Part shown: in pieces, positions 34,486 through 42,252 of the stretch | Layout: each line of letters begins with the position of its first letter | How positions within the stretch are numbered: the first letter of the stretch is position 1 | NCBI RefSeq assembly: GCF_000379685.1 | Contig: NZ_KB903261.1 | Span: 552,906-616,905, forward strand | DNA from: Catelliglobosispora koreensis DSM 44566 | Lineage (GTDB): Bacteria > Actinomycetota > Actinomycetes > Mycobacteriales > Micromonosporaceae | Reading direction: 5' to 3' | Length of the DNA: 64,000 bases | Notes under the pieces: generated by a model | Told to the model about the DNA's origin: nothing | Databases searched by the model: none | The model's input: only the letters and a program-made list of their open reading frames with translations | Program-made: the position numbers and the translations under genes

Positions 34486-35021
34486 GCTCGGTCCCAATCA
34501 ATGCCATCGACGAGCCAGCTTCCATCACCGCCGTGCTCGACGAAGACGAGCCGCAGACGCAGCTTGCCGGCATCGCAAGGAACCGTGGCATCGACGACAG
34601 CATCCGCATAGACCTGAGTGGTTGTGGCGCCCGTGATGCGTTCAGCGGGCACGTTAACCGGGTCCACGCCCGTCAGTTCGTCTTGCAATGCCTTTGTCGC
34701 AAGGGGTGCTAGCGCGGACCTCCACGCTTGCGGCGTCCGCTTCTTCTCAATCCAGTTCTGCGCGAAGGTGGTCGCCACCGTCGCAACGGCAGCACCCTTC
34801 GTGGGCTGCCGTGGACTGGCACTCGGCCGTGGGTCAACGACACTGTCATTGCCTGCCGTTGGATCCACCGTGGACGGTGCCGAACCGAGGTTCGGCCCTG
34901 GATCGGGATCCCCGCCGATTATCTTGCCCACGATGACGACAAGTCCTACGAGAAGGAGAAGCATCAGAGCGATCGCGGTGCGGGGCCGCACCGGAAGGGA
35001 GCTGAGGAGTCGGCTCGCCAT
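34482..35021 (-). CDS. VirB8/TcpC-like membrane protein
   Basis: 179 aa. One N-terminal membrane helix (about 15-35), a Pro/Ser-rich linker and a C-terminal ~100-residue NTF2-like domain (FAQNWIEKKRTPQAWRSALAP; LVFVEHGGDGSWLVDGIDWD). The topology matches VirB8/TcpC scaffold subunits of Gram-positive type IV secretion systems. It starts two bases after the VirB6-like gene and is coupled to the peptidoglycan hydrolase. The family assignment rests on topology, domain type and context. Confidence 0.7.
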   Translation of the reverse strand: MASRLLSSLPVRPRTAIALMLLLLVGLVVIVGKIIGGDPDPGPNLGSAPSTVDPTAGNDSVVDPRPSASPRQPTKGAAVATVATTFAQNWIEKKRTPQAWRSALAPLATKALQDELTGVDPVNVPAERITGATTTQVYADAVVDATVPCDAGKLRLRLVFVEHGGDGSWLVDGIDWDRA

Positions 35022-35023
35022 AG

Positions 35024-36562
35024 TTATCTCGTCTCCGCGCGCGCCTCGGTTCGGGGTTCACTGGGCCGTGTTGCGGGTGTTGCGTGCGGGCCCGGCTGTT
35101 GCGGAACACTGGCCGGGCGGTAGATGGCGTAAGACGGTTCCGGATCGTGGGTGTCGACATCGATCCAGGGCTGCTTGCGTGGGGCGGGAGCGATCGTGTC
35201 CGACCCAGGCCGAGCTTCGGCCCTGGCCGCCGCCGCGGCTTCGACGGTGACTTCTTGCTCCACCCGCGCCTCGGGTTTGAGGCCGCCAGTGGTCACATCC
35301 ACGTTGGTGTTCGACGTCGTAGTGACTGCGGCCGACTGCGGGCGTGCTGTCAGCAATGCGGCGCCGCTGCTGCGGCCACTGAGCTGAGTGATGCGGGTGT
35401 AGGGGCGCAACAACATCCAGCCGACCACACCACAGAGCAGCACGAGCGTCACCTGCAACCAGCCCGGCAACGAGGCGGTACTCATGATGAGATCCACGGC
35501 GAGCAGGTAAACCGCCGCGCCAGTACCAAAAATCGCGATGTTGATGACTGCTGCGACAACGGCGTTGGCGAGACGCCGGATGCCAGCGCTCGCAGGACGC
35601 AAGAGGCCGACGGTTCCTAACGCAGGAGCCGCGATCACAGCCCAGCGGATGACGACAAAGCCGAGGAGCACAAGAAGCGAGGCCACGATGTCGAACGAGG
35701 CGTACGCGATCGAAGCGAGGATAGCGATGAATCCAGCGCCGACGCGCTCCATTCCCTTGGTGCCCTTGAGGTACTCGTAGGCTTCAGGATCCTCGGTCTT
35801 GATCTGCTCAGCGACCTTCTTCCAGTCATTTTGCTTCGTGTCGATGAGCGACTGACGCCTCGCTGGGTTGGACTGAATCGCCTCAATATCTTCCCAGCTA
35901 AAGGACTTCGCCCTATACAGTGCTGGCCCGTACTTTTTGGCGGTCTCGCTGTCAGCGGAACCCAGCACCCCGCGCAACCAGTTGCGATAGAGCAGAGTCT
36001 GAACAGCGGTGTCGCCCGCCCGTACCGCTGGCGGCCTGGTGTCGACGCATGCTTCGGGGTGATCAGGGTCGTCACAAGTGGTTGGGGCTTTTGATGCGGG
36101 TCCAATCGCGTCGTGCACCACGCTTAGTGTTCCCACAAGAGCACTGTCCGCGACCTTCGCGGATTGGACAGGCCATTTTGCCAGAGCAGTGACGGCAACG
36201 AGAATGAGCAATGCCCAACCGGCGGTGGTCAGTGCCGCAGACATCTGTGCTTGACGTGAGCGCCAGAGCAAATACATGCCGACGACCGCGATGGTAACCA
36301 CTCCGAAGACACTGAAGACACGCGTGTAAATCGCTTCCGTGGCGGTCGTCAGAAGCGGGTCCGACCAGGACCAAAGATCGCCAGGCGACCACGCCTTCTC
36401 GCGCAGCCCATTTGACGCGGCGACGATCCCCGTAGCGATCATGAATTCGCCGTTGGCGATCGTGGATTCGATCTTGTGGTCCGGATGCATCAAGGTGTCG
36501 GCGCAGCCGATGTCATAAGTGGTGTAGTCGTAACCGGCGTAACCGTATTCGCTATAGAGCAA
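35024..36562 (-). CDS. VirB6/TrbL-like polytopic membrane protein
   Basis: 512 aa from TTG 36562. About six to seven hydrophobic segments (two near 85-150, four between about 265 and 375), an extracytoplasmic segment with Cys pairs, and a ~130-residue Pro/Ala/Glu-rich cytosolic tail. Fits VirB6/TrbL channel components. The start is doubtful: the previous gene ends in ATGA at 36593-36590, the normal coupled start for this operon, but that ATG is one base out of frame; the Gly-rich codons between are in frame with this gene. An extra G near 36580 would explain it. Confidence 0.78.
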   Translation of the reverse strand: MLYSEYGYAGYDYTTYDIGCADTLMHPDHKIESTIANGEFMIATGIVAASNGLREKAWSPGDLWSWSDPLLTTATEAIYTRVFSVFGVVTIAVVGMYLLWRSRQAQMSAALTTAGWALLILVAVTALAKWPVQSAKVADSALVGTLSVVHDAIGPASKAPTTCDDPDHPEACVDTRPPAVRAGDTAVQTLLYRNWLRGVLGSADSETAKKYGPALYRAKSFSWEDIEAIQSNPARRQSLIDTKQNDWKKVAEQIKTEDPEAYEYLKGTKGMERVGAGFIAILASIAYASFDIVASLLVLLGFVVIRWAVIAAPALGTVGLLRPASAGIRRLANAVVAAVINIAIFGTGAAVYLLAVDLIMSTASLPGWLQVTLVLLCGVVGWMLLRPYTRITQLSGRSSGAALLTARPQSAAVTTTSNTNVDVTTGGLKPEARVEQEVTVEAAAAARAEARPGSDTIAPAPRKQPWIDVDTHDPEPSYAIYRPASVPQQPGPHATPATRPSEPRTEARAETR

Positions 36563-36593
36563 GCCGCTGCCACCACCGCCGCCCGTTTGTCAT
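36562..36593 (-). other. Suspected one-base frameshift at the VirB6-like gene start
   Basis: ATG 36593 overlaps the stop of the 89-aa gene, but its frame closes after 13 codons. The frame of the 512-aa protein, read over the same bases, gives TGGGGGSGL directly before LYSEYGY. Deleting one G in the GGG run near 36580 would join ATG-ACA-AAC to this frame. Confidence 0.5.
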
Positions 36594-36859
36594 GTTGGCT
36601 TGGTAGCGAACCAGCCCGCGAACCCCGAGTCTGGCGTTGCCGGATTCGGTGCGTGGACGCAGAGTGCTCGCTCAGGGTTGAGTTCGGCCAAGCGGGCTAT
36701 GCACTCGTCTAGCGGTCTTACAGTCCATTCCTCCAGCGAGCACAACGGTGCTACCGCTGACACCCCGACGGCTGGCGCTGGGGGCGCGGGCGCGGCCGAG
36801 GCCGGTACGCCGAAGAACGTCCCCAGGAACAGGACGGCTATCGCGAGGACTTTTCTCAC
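36590..36859 (-). CDS. Small secreted protein of the T4SS-like operon
   Basis: 89 aa with a clear signal peptide (MRKVLAIAVLFLGTFFG, cleavage about ASA-AP), an Ala/Pro linker, then a short domain with two Cys (APLCSLEEW and ERALCVHAP) that may form a disulfide. GTG 36859 overlaps the VirB4-like stop (GTGA), and the TGA stop overlaps an ATG (ATGA), so it is embedded in the coupled operon. No homologous family recognised; possibly an extracytoplasmic component of the machine. Confidence 0.78.
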   Translation of the reverse strand: MRKVLAIAVLFLGTFFGVPASAAPAPPAPAVGVSAVAPLCSLEEWTVRPLDECIARLAELNPERALCVHAPNPATPDSGFAGWFATKPT

Positions 36860-39800
36860 CGCCGGGCCGCCTGTCCGGTCGGGGTGGTGTCGAGGGTAGT
36901 TAGCAGACCGTCCACATAGGACACATCAACCCGCACGCGCTGGACCCTACTATCCACGTCACGCAGCACGAACTCGCGGTACCCGAGCCGTCCCGCACTG
37001 TTAGCGTCGGGCGCGGAAAGTGAAGCCAGCACGGCTTCGTAGCCAACGTCGGTGGGCACGCGAAGTAGCCGCAGCGCGTCAGAAGCGATCTCGGCGTCCT
37101 GCGCGATACGCCCAACGAAGACTGTTGAAACCAGGTTCTGCACGTCGAGTCCGAGGATGTCTTTCGGGTTCTGTGAAGCTACGAAGGCGGACAGGTTCCA
37201 CTTGCGGGAGTCACGGGCCAGGCGCACGAGGAACGACCGTCCTGAGCGCCAGCCCTCCATGAAGTGGGCTTCATCGAGTCCAACGAGCTTGCGCTGGTGC
37301 ATGTCACCCGAGTAGCAACGACGGACCGCGAGGCGGTGCGCGGTGTGCAGCATCGGCAGGGCCAATGCTTCCTCGGCCGACCAGTATTCGCGCTCAATCT
37401 TCAGGTCTGGCAACCGCAGGCCCGACATCGTGATGACGGTCAGCGCGGCGTCGGTGCCCAGCAGGTCTGGTGGCGGTGAGCCGAAGAATAGCAACGCCAA
37501 CGGCATTTCCGCTGTGTCCATCAGAAGGTTGGCTAGTTCGCGACCCTGATCGTCGACGCCGGAAAGGCAGCGGACGACGTCGTCCAATGTGGACGTTTCC
37601 TCGGCCGGAACGGTCCGCACAGCGTGACGCAGCAGCGTCGCGGTGGAAGCCTCGCGGGCCACCTGCGGCGGCACGAGCATGCTGCAGATGTCCTGCACCA
37701 GCATGCGGCGCTCAGCACGGGCGTTGGACACCGCGATTTCGAACTCGCGGTTGCCCGCATGCCCCGCGCCAAACTCTTCGCGCCGAGGCGTCGGAATCAG
37801 TGAGTATGGAGCAAGCGTCCCCTGCTCACCACCCGTCAGGTTCAGCACGCGCGTGAACGGCCGAAGCTCGGGCATAGCGGCGAGACGTGCCAAAGGCCCG
37901 GACGGGTCAAGCAGGGTCACCTGCACACCACGGCGCGCGTTCAGGTATCCCAGCGCACCAAGCAAAGTGGACTTACCACCACCGGGCTCGGCGACCATCA
38001 CGGCTAGACCGCTGCGCTCGCGTACCTCCATCGGGAAGTGCGGGTCCAGGAACACCGGCCGACGGCAAGTCCCCGCCGTACGCCCAATGAGGTCCCCTCG
38101 CTTGTCCCCAACCGTGGACGCGGCTTGCGGCAGCGCCGCTGACAGCAGCCGCACCGGCATCCGCCTCAGGTACCCAGTGTTGGCGATCGGCTCGCCAGGG
38201 ATGAACTCACGCGCCAGTTGGTCCTGCTGCTTGGGGTGCTGCAAGGCAACCCGGAGCTCACGGCTGTACGCGGCGGTCACCGCGCGAGCACGTTCAAGAC
38301 ACTCGTCACGGGTCGCTCCACTGACCGCGATGCGGTGCCATCCGTGCGCACGGGCCGAATCGACGGGCAGGCCGGTCGTCATTTCGTCGCCCATGACCAG
38401 TGCGCGGGATGCCAGGCGTTCCAGCTCTGGCGGCGCGTCCATGCCGTGCTCGGCGTAGTCCTGCTGCTGTGAGCGGATCATCCGGAGCCGGTGCTCAAGG
38501 TTACGGAAGCTGTCCTGCGGGCCGAGAATGTCCACTCGCGACGACAGTTCCATCGGCCACGGCAACCGCTCGTGGAAGTGCAGCCACGGCTCGTGGCGCT
38601 CCGGGATGTCGAGTGGTTCCATGCGGCCGACGGTGAGCACGGCGACGTGCCGTTCCTCGGCGGTCATGCGGTTGACGAGCTTGACCGTGCTGCCGTAGGG
38701 CGTGCGGTAACGCTCAATGTTTTCCGTGAGCGCGAGCAGATCGCCGGATTCCCAGTTGCCGTGCCCGATGGTGCCCACAAACGTTGGTGGGGCCATGCCT
38801 AGCGCGACTGAGCGGTAGAGCAACCATTCCAGCTCGAAAGCGTGGGCCCGCTGTCCGCGCATGCCAAACGCGGCAAGCACTTCGTCGAACTGCTCGACTT
38901 GCCGGCCAAGCTTCTTGCGCTCTGACTCGGGCGTGCCACGGCCGAACATCTTGAGCATTCGCTCGGAGAAGCTGTCGCCCAGGGCTCGGCGGGCAAACGT
39001 AACGCCTAGGAACGTCTGGCCTTCGGCGTGGTTGATCTGCCGCAGGTGCCGTTGTGCCGCAACAAGGTGATCGCCCCAGGACGGAGCGTTCGGCACGGGC
39101 GGCAGCGGACGCGTGGTCAGCTGGTCCAGCTGCGCTGCCCACTGGTCTGCAGGGAACGGACGGGTCGTCCGTCGCAAGTGGAGCCGGAAGCCGGCCAACC
39201 CGGCGTACTGCTCAGAAATGGCGCTCAGGATCGCTTCACGCTCAGGGTCGGGCCGGAATGCCCAGCGAACCTCGGGAAGCAGGTACCAAGCGGTGACAGC
39301 ATGGCGGGTAAACGTCAGGTGGCCAGCGATCTCGCTGATCTCAAGTTCCTGCGCGGGGCCACGTTCCTTGGCGGGCTTAGGAAGCTTGACGGGCTGTGGC
39401 TTGCGCTTACCAGACGGCGCCGGCGCGGGCCGCGAAGGAGCGGTCATCACAACGGGAGCGGGCATCAACCCGGGCGGTGCGCTAACCGGCTGCGACGACA
39501 CCGGTTGAGCGGAAACAGGTTGAGCGGAGACCGGCTGCGAAGAAACCGGCCGCACGACCTCCGGAGCACGCCCATGACGAGGCCCCGAACCCGATGGCCC
39601 GGCACCAGCCCGCCCAGCACCAGACCCCCCGAAGCCAGACGTCCCGGAAGCCAACGACGCAGATCCAGCAGGCCCATAACCCGAAGGCCCGGAACCGGAC
39701 GGCCCAGAAACAGGAGGCCCAGCGGGAGGATCAGCGAACTCTTCCGCGTCAATGACCTGTCCCGGCAGCGGATGCTGAGGCGGCCCAATGAATCCGGGCG

Positions 39801-40128
39801 GTCCCGCCGGCCGGGTAGGCACCTTCACCGCGGCAGGAGTATGCGCCGAGGCGTCAAACAGCTCAAGGAAGGGGGACTCGACGTCCAGGCGAGGCGCGGA
39901 TGCCGCAGGAGTAGAACGCAGGCGCGCTGCCGCCGAGGTGGCGGCCTCACGCATCTCAGCCGCGCGTTTTTCCGCCGCACGCTGCAGATCGTCGGACTTC
40001 TCCGACTGCAGCGACTCCGATGGTGGCCTGCGCCTTGGCGGCTGAAAGGCGGCGACGGGGCCATCCACAGAGGGAATAGCGTCCGTCACCGATTCGTCTT
40101 CGGCACCGTGAATGTCGAATGTGGTCAT
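36856..40128 (-). CDS. VirB4-like transfer ATPase
   Basis: 1090-aa ATPase. N-terminal ~250 residues are low complexity (PVSSQ/PVSAQ repeats, GPSGSGPSG), followed by a ~400-residue VirB4 N-domain and the ATPase domain: Walker A AEPGGGKST at about 712-720, Walker B VGLDEAHF at about 947 and the downstream FVASQNPKDIL. Matches cytosolic VirB4/TraC/TraE-type motors of type IV secretion. ATG 40128 overlaps the stop of the VirB3-like gene (ATGA) and its stop overlaps the 89-aa gene (GTGA). Confidence 0.9.
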   Translation of the reverse strand: MTTFDIHGAEDESVTDAIPSVDGPVAAFQPPRRRPPSESLQSEKSDDLQRAAEKRAAEMREAATSAAARLRSTPAASAPRLDVESPFLELFDASAHTPAAVKVPTRPAGPPGFIGPPQHPLPGQVIDAEEFADPPAGPPVSGPSGSGPSGYGPAGSASLASGTSGFGGSGAGRAGAGPSGSGPRHGRAPEVVRPVSSQPVSAQPVSAQPVSSQPVSAPPGLMPAPVVMTAPSRPAPAPSGKRKPQPVKLPKPAKERGPAQELEISEIAGHLTFTRHAVTAWYLLPEVRWAFRPDPEREAILSAISEQYAGLAGFRLHLRRTTRPFPADQWAAQLDQLTTRPLPPVPNAPSWGDHLVAAQRHLRQINHAEGQTFLGVTFARRALGDSFSERMLKMFGRGTPESERKKLGRQVEQFDEVLAAFGMRGQRAHAFELEWLLYRSVALGMAPPTFVGTIGHGNWESGDLLALTENIERYRTPYGSTVKLVNRMTAEERHVAVLTVGRMEPLDIPERHEPWLHFHERLPWPMELSSRVDILGPQDSFRNLEHRLRMIRSQQQDYAEHGMDAPPELERLASRALVMGDEMTTGLPVDSARAHGWHRIAVSGATRDECLERARAVTAAYSRELRVALQHPKQQDQLAREFIPGEPIANTGYLRRMPVRLLSAALPQAASTVGDKRGDLIGRTAGTCRRPVFLDPHFPMEVRERSGLAVMVAEPGGGKSTLLGALGYLNARRGVQVTLLDPSGPLARLAAMPELRPFTRVLNLTGGEQGTLAPYSLIPTPRREEFGAGHAGNREFEIAVSNARAERRMLVQDICSMLVPPQVAREASTATLLRHAVRTVPAEETSTLDDVVRCLSGVDDQGRELANLLMDTAEMPLALLFFGSPPPDLLGTDAALTVITMSGLRLPDLKIEREYWSAEEALALPMLHTAHRLAVRRCYSGDMHQRKLVGLDEAHFMEGWRSGRSFLVRLARDSRKWNLSAFVASQNPKDILGLDVQNLVSTVFVGRIAQDAEIASDALRLLRVPTDVGYEAVLASLSAPDANSAGRLGYREFVLRDVDSRVQRVRVDVSYVDGLLTTLDTTPTGQAARR
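39485..39544. repeat. Four 15-bp tandem repeats in the VirB4-like gene
   Basis: Four imperfect 15-bp units start with ACCGG or ACAGG at 39485, 39500, 39515 and 39530; they encode PVS(S/A)Q pentapeptides. Copy number could vary between strains. Confidence 0.7.
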
Positions 40129-40487
40129 GTGAGCGCCTTCCGGACCAGCACGCGGCGGGCGACGAGCTTGGGGTCGCGACGTTCGGTGGCGGGTTCCTTG
40201 GTGCGCCGCCAGTCGGTGAGCGCCGTGCGGATGACCATCCGGGCAGGACGGTCAGGATCGACATGCCGGAATACATACGACGTGGCCACGATGGCCAGCG
40301 CGATCTCCCAGGCGGGGAAAGGATCGATCTCCTGGGTAAACAGCCAGCGGATCCCCATGAACGTAGGCACGAGGAGCACGAACAGGCCATATTGGGCGTA
40401 GGGCAACTGGACGGGCAGGGTGTATCCCGGGGGGCCCAAATAAACCAGGCGAGCCCGGTATATGTCGTCGTCCGTACGCAGCCTCAT
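40125..40487 (-). CDS. VirB3/PrgI-like membrane protein
   Basis: 120 aa from ATG 40487 with two membrane helices (about 32-50 and 58-76) followed by a basic cytosolic tail (RTKEPATERRDPK). Position directly before the VirB4-like gene and topology fit the PrgI/VirB3 family that anchors VirB4. The stop overlaps the VirB4-like start (ATGA). Confidence 0.75.
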   Translation of the reverse strand: MRLRTDDDIYRARLVYLGPPGYTLPVQLPYAQYGLFVLLVPTFMGIRWLFTQEIDPFPAWEIALAIVATSYVFRHVDPDRPARMVIRTALTDWRRTKEPATERRDPKLVARRVLVRKALT

Positions 40488-40497
40488 GTTAAGTGCC

Positions 40498-40794
40498 CTA
40501 TTCAAACATGATGTCGACCAGGCCAGCGCCGAACACGAACAATGCCCCCGCCCCGACGATGAACGCGATGCCGATGATGGCGATCGCCGAGCTGGTCAGC
40601 ACTTTGGACACCTCGCCCCGGCTAGCCCGGCCGATGAAGATCACGCCCAGAACAGCCAGCAAAATAGGGGCGAGCTTGCTGGCGAAGAATTCGAGAATTC
40701 CTGTGGTGTTAATGGATCCGCCGCCGCCCGGAGTGGGGGTGGGCGCCGCGGCCACAACTTCAGCGACCGCGCCGATGAGCGACGTGGCATTCAT
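40498..40794 (-). CDS. VirB2-like small membrane protein
   Basis: 98 aa with a Gly/Pro-rich N-terminal part (PTPTPGGGGSIN) and two hydrophobic helices (about 38-58 and 67-93) separated by a short basic loop (GRASRGE), the topology of VirB2/TrbC pilins. It has a strong ribosome-binding site GGGGGAGG and is the first gene of the operon. No evident signal peptide. The family call rests on topology and position. Confidence 0.68.
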   Translation of the reverse strand: MNATSLIGAVAEVVAAAPTPTPGGGGSINTTGILEFFASKLAPILLAVLGVIFIGRASRGEVSKVLTSSAIAIIGIAFIVGAGALFVFGAGLVDIMFE

Positions 40795-40979
40795 CTCTTG
40801 CTACCTCCCCCGGGTCTCGTCGGCGCTAGTTGCAACTTGCTAAGCCTTACGGAAAGGTGCGCTCAGCTGTGGGATGCGCCGATGACACCCTGTTTCGTGT
40901 CGAACACTTACGGTAATTCTGGGCCTGCCAGAACACCCCTGAGGGTACGGTGCGTCACTCACTGCGACAAGCTATGCAA

Positions 40980-41372
40980 CTACGTCTTTGCCGAAGGGGC
41001 GCTGTCGGAAGAACGCCTGTGCAAAGTCACGCTCACGTCGTTAAACGTCTGCGGAATCGGTGCTTGTGGCTTGTGGACCGTCACGGTCGCCTCGGCCACA
41101 CGTTTGTCGGCTAAGCAGACGTCAATGAGCCGTGAGGCCAAGGTTTCGATGAGGTTCACGGGCTCCCCAGCGACGACCGCGGCCAGAGCCGAAGCTAATT
41201 CACCATAGTGGACAGTGTTAGCTACATCGTCAGACCCTGCGGCCATCGATAAGTCCAAGAACAACGTCACGTCGATCACGAAGTTCTGGCCCTCGCGCCG
41301 CTCGAAGTCGAAGACGCCGTGGTGTCCCCAGACTCGAAGTCCGCTCAGTTTTATCTGGTCCACTCTCGCCAC
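40980..41372 (-). CDS. folB: Dihydroneopterin aldolase
   Basis: Folate pathway enzyme splitting 7,8-dihydroneopterin to 6-hydroxymethyl-dihydropterin and glycolaldehyde. 130 aa. Signature LRVWGHHGVFDFERREGQ near the start, and HKPQAPIPQTFNDVSV at the C-terminus (catalytic Lys in VHKPQAP). GTG 41372 or 41363 is the start; both overlap the folP 3' end (22 or 13 bp). Followed after 185 bp by the T4SS-like operon in the same direction. Confidence 0.94.
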   Translation of the reverse strand: MARVDQIKLSGLRVWGHHGVFDFERREGQNFVIDVTLFLDLSMAAGSDDVANTVHYGELASALAAVVAGEPVNLIETLASRLIDVCLADKRVAEATVTVHKPQAPIPQTFNDVSVTLHRRSSDSAPSAKT

Positions 41373-42151
41373 ACTTTCAGGGCATCGACAGTTGCCTCTA
41401 CATTGTGTACTCTCACGCCCCACACCCCGGCCTGTGCGGCGAGCACACTGGTCGCCGCCGTCGCCACGTCACGGTCAGGCGCTGGCCGGTCGTTGAGGAG
41501 CTTGCCCAGATACGACTTTCTTGAAGATCCAAACAAGATGGGGTACTCCAAAGCCGTGAACTCGCGCAAATGCTGAGACAGCGCCCAGTTGTGCTCCGCT
41601 GTCTTGGCGAATCCGAGCCCGGGATCGAGGATGATCCGCTCCGCATTAACTCCCGCCGAAACCGCCTCGGCCGCTCGCTGCAACAGCTCCACGCGCACAT
41701 CACGAACCACGTCGTCGTAATGCGCCAGCTTCTGCATGTCCGCCGAGTGACCCCGCCAATGCATGATCACGTAGGGGCACCCAGCGGAAGCCACGACCCG
41801 CTTCATGTCTGGATCGGCCAGCCCACCGGACACGTCATTGACGATCACGGCACCGGCCTCCAGCGCGGCCGAAGCCACGAGCGCACGCGTGGTGTCCACA
41901 CTGGTCGCGATCCCCGCGGCCGTTAACGCCGTAATCACCGGAACGACCCGTTGAGTCTCCGTGGCCGCGTCCACACGGGAAGCACCCGGCCTGGTCGATT
42001 CGCCGCCCACATCGATGTATTGCGCTCCCTGAGCGACCATCTCGGACGCGTGGGCCACAGCCGCATCCAGGTCCTCATAGAGGCCGCCGTCGGAAAACGA
42101 GTCGGGCGTGACGTTGAGAACCCCCATCACCACCGGTAGGCCATCGTGCAC
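41351..42151 (-). CDS. folP: Dihydropteroate synthase
   Basis: Condenses 6-hydroxymethyl-dihydropterin diphosphate with p-aminobenzoate; the sulfonamide target. 266 aa. Signatures MGVLNVTPDSFSDGG, GGESTRPGA, IVNDVSGG, ILDPGLGFAKT and FGSSRKSYLG are present. The gene appears leaderless: TAGGAT is six bases before GTG 42151. It overlaps folB. Orientation is opposite to folE and folK, which is unusual for this cluster. Confidence 0.97.
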   Translation of the reverse strand: MHDGLPVVMGVLNVTPDSFSDGGLYEDLDAAVAHASEMVAQGAQYIDVGGESTRPGASRVDAATETQRVVPVITALTAAGIATSVDTTRALVASAALEAGAVIVNDVSGGLADPDMKRVVASAGCPYVIMHWRGHSADMQKLAHYDDVVRDVRVELLQRAAEAVSAGVNAERIILDPGLGFAKTAEHNWALSQHLREFTALEYPILFGSSRKSYLGKLLNDRPAPDRDVATAATSVLAAQAGVWGVRVHNVEATVDALKVWREWTR

Positions 42152-42157
42152 CCGGTC

Positions 42158-42163
42158 ATCCTA
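42158..42163 (-). promoter_or_regulatory. -10 box of folP
   Basis: Minus-strand TAGGAT followed by six bases and GTG 42151; leaderless. It shows that folP-folB has its own promoter in the present arrangement. Confidence 0.5.
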
Positions 42164-42252
42164 GGCGAACAGCTCGCGGCACTCCTCTGACCGGCCCATC
42201 GCGATAGCCGATCGTGGATGGTTGACTCATCGACGTTGTCGATAGGAGCGAT

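Noticed and set aside
39485..39544. 15-bp tandem repeats as a possible origin or iteron
   Set aside because: They are in frame inside the VirB4-like gene and encode PVS(S/A)Q units, so they are protein repeats.
22483..42151. A mobile element with integrase, transposase or att repeats
   Set aside because: No integrase, recombinase or transposase gene and no flanking direct repeats or tRNA target were recognised in this block.
22493..42173. The 9-mer GCGAACAGC at 22493-22501 and 42165-42173, at both proposed inversion ends
   Set aside because: Too short, and in direct rather than inverted orientation, so it does not support recombination.
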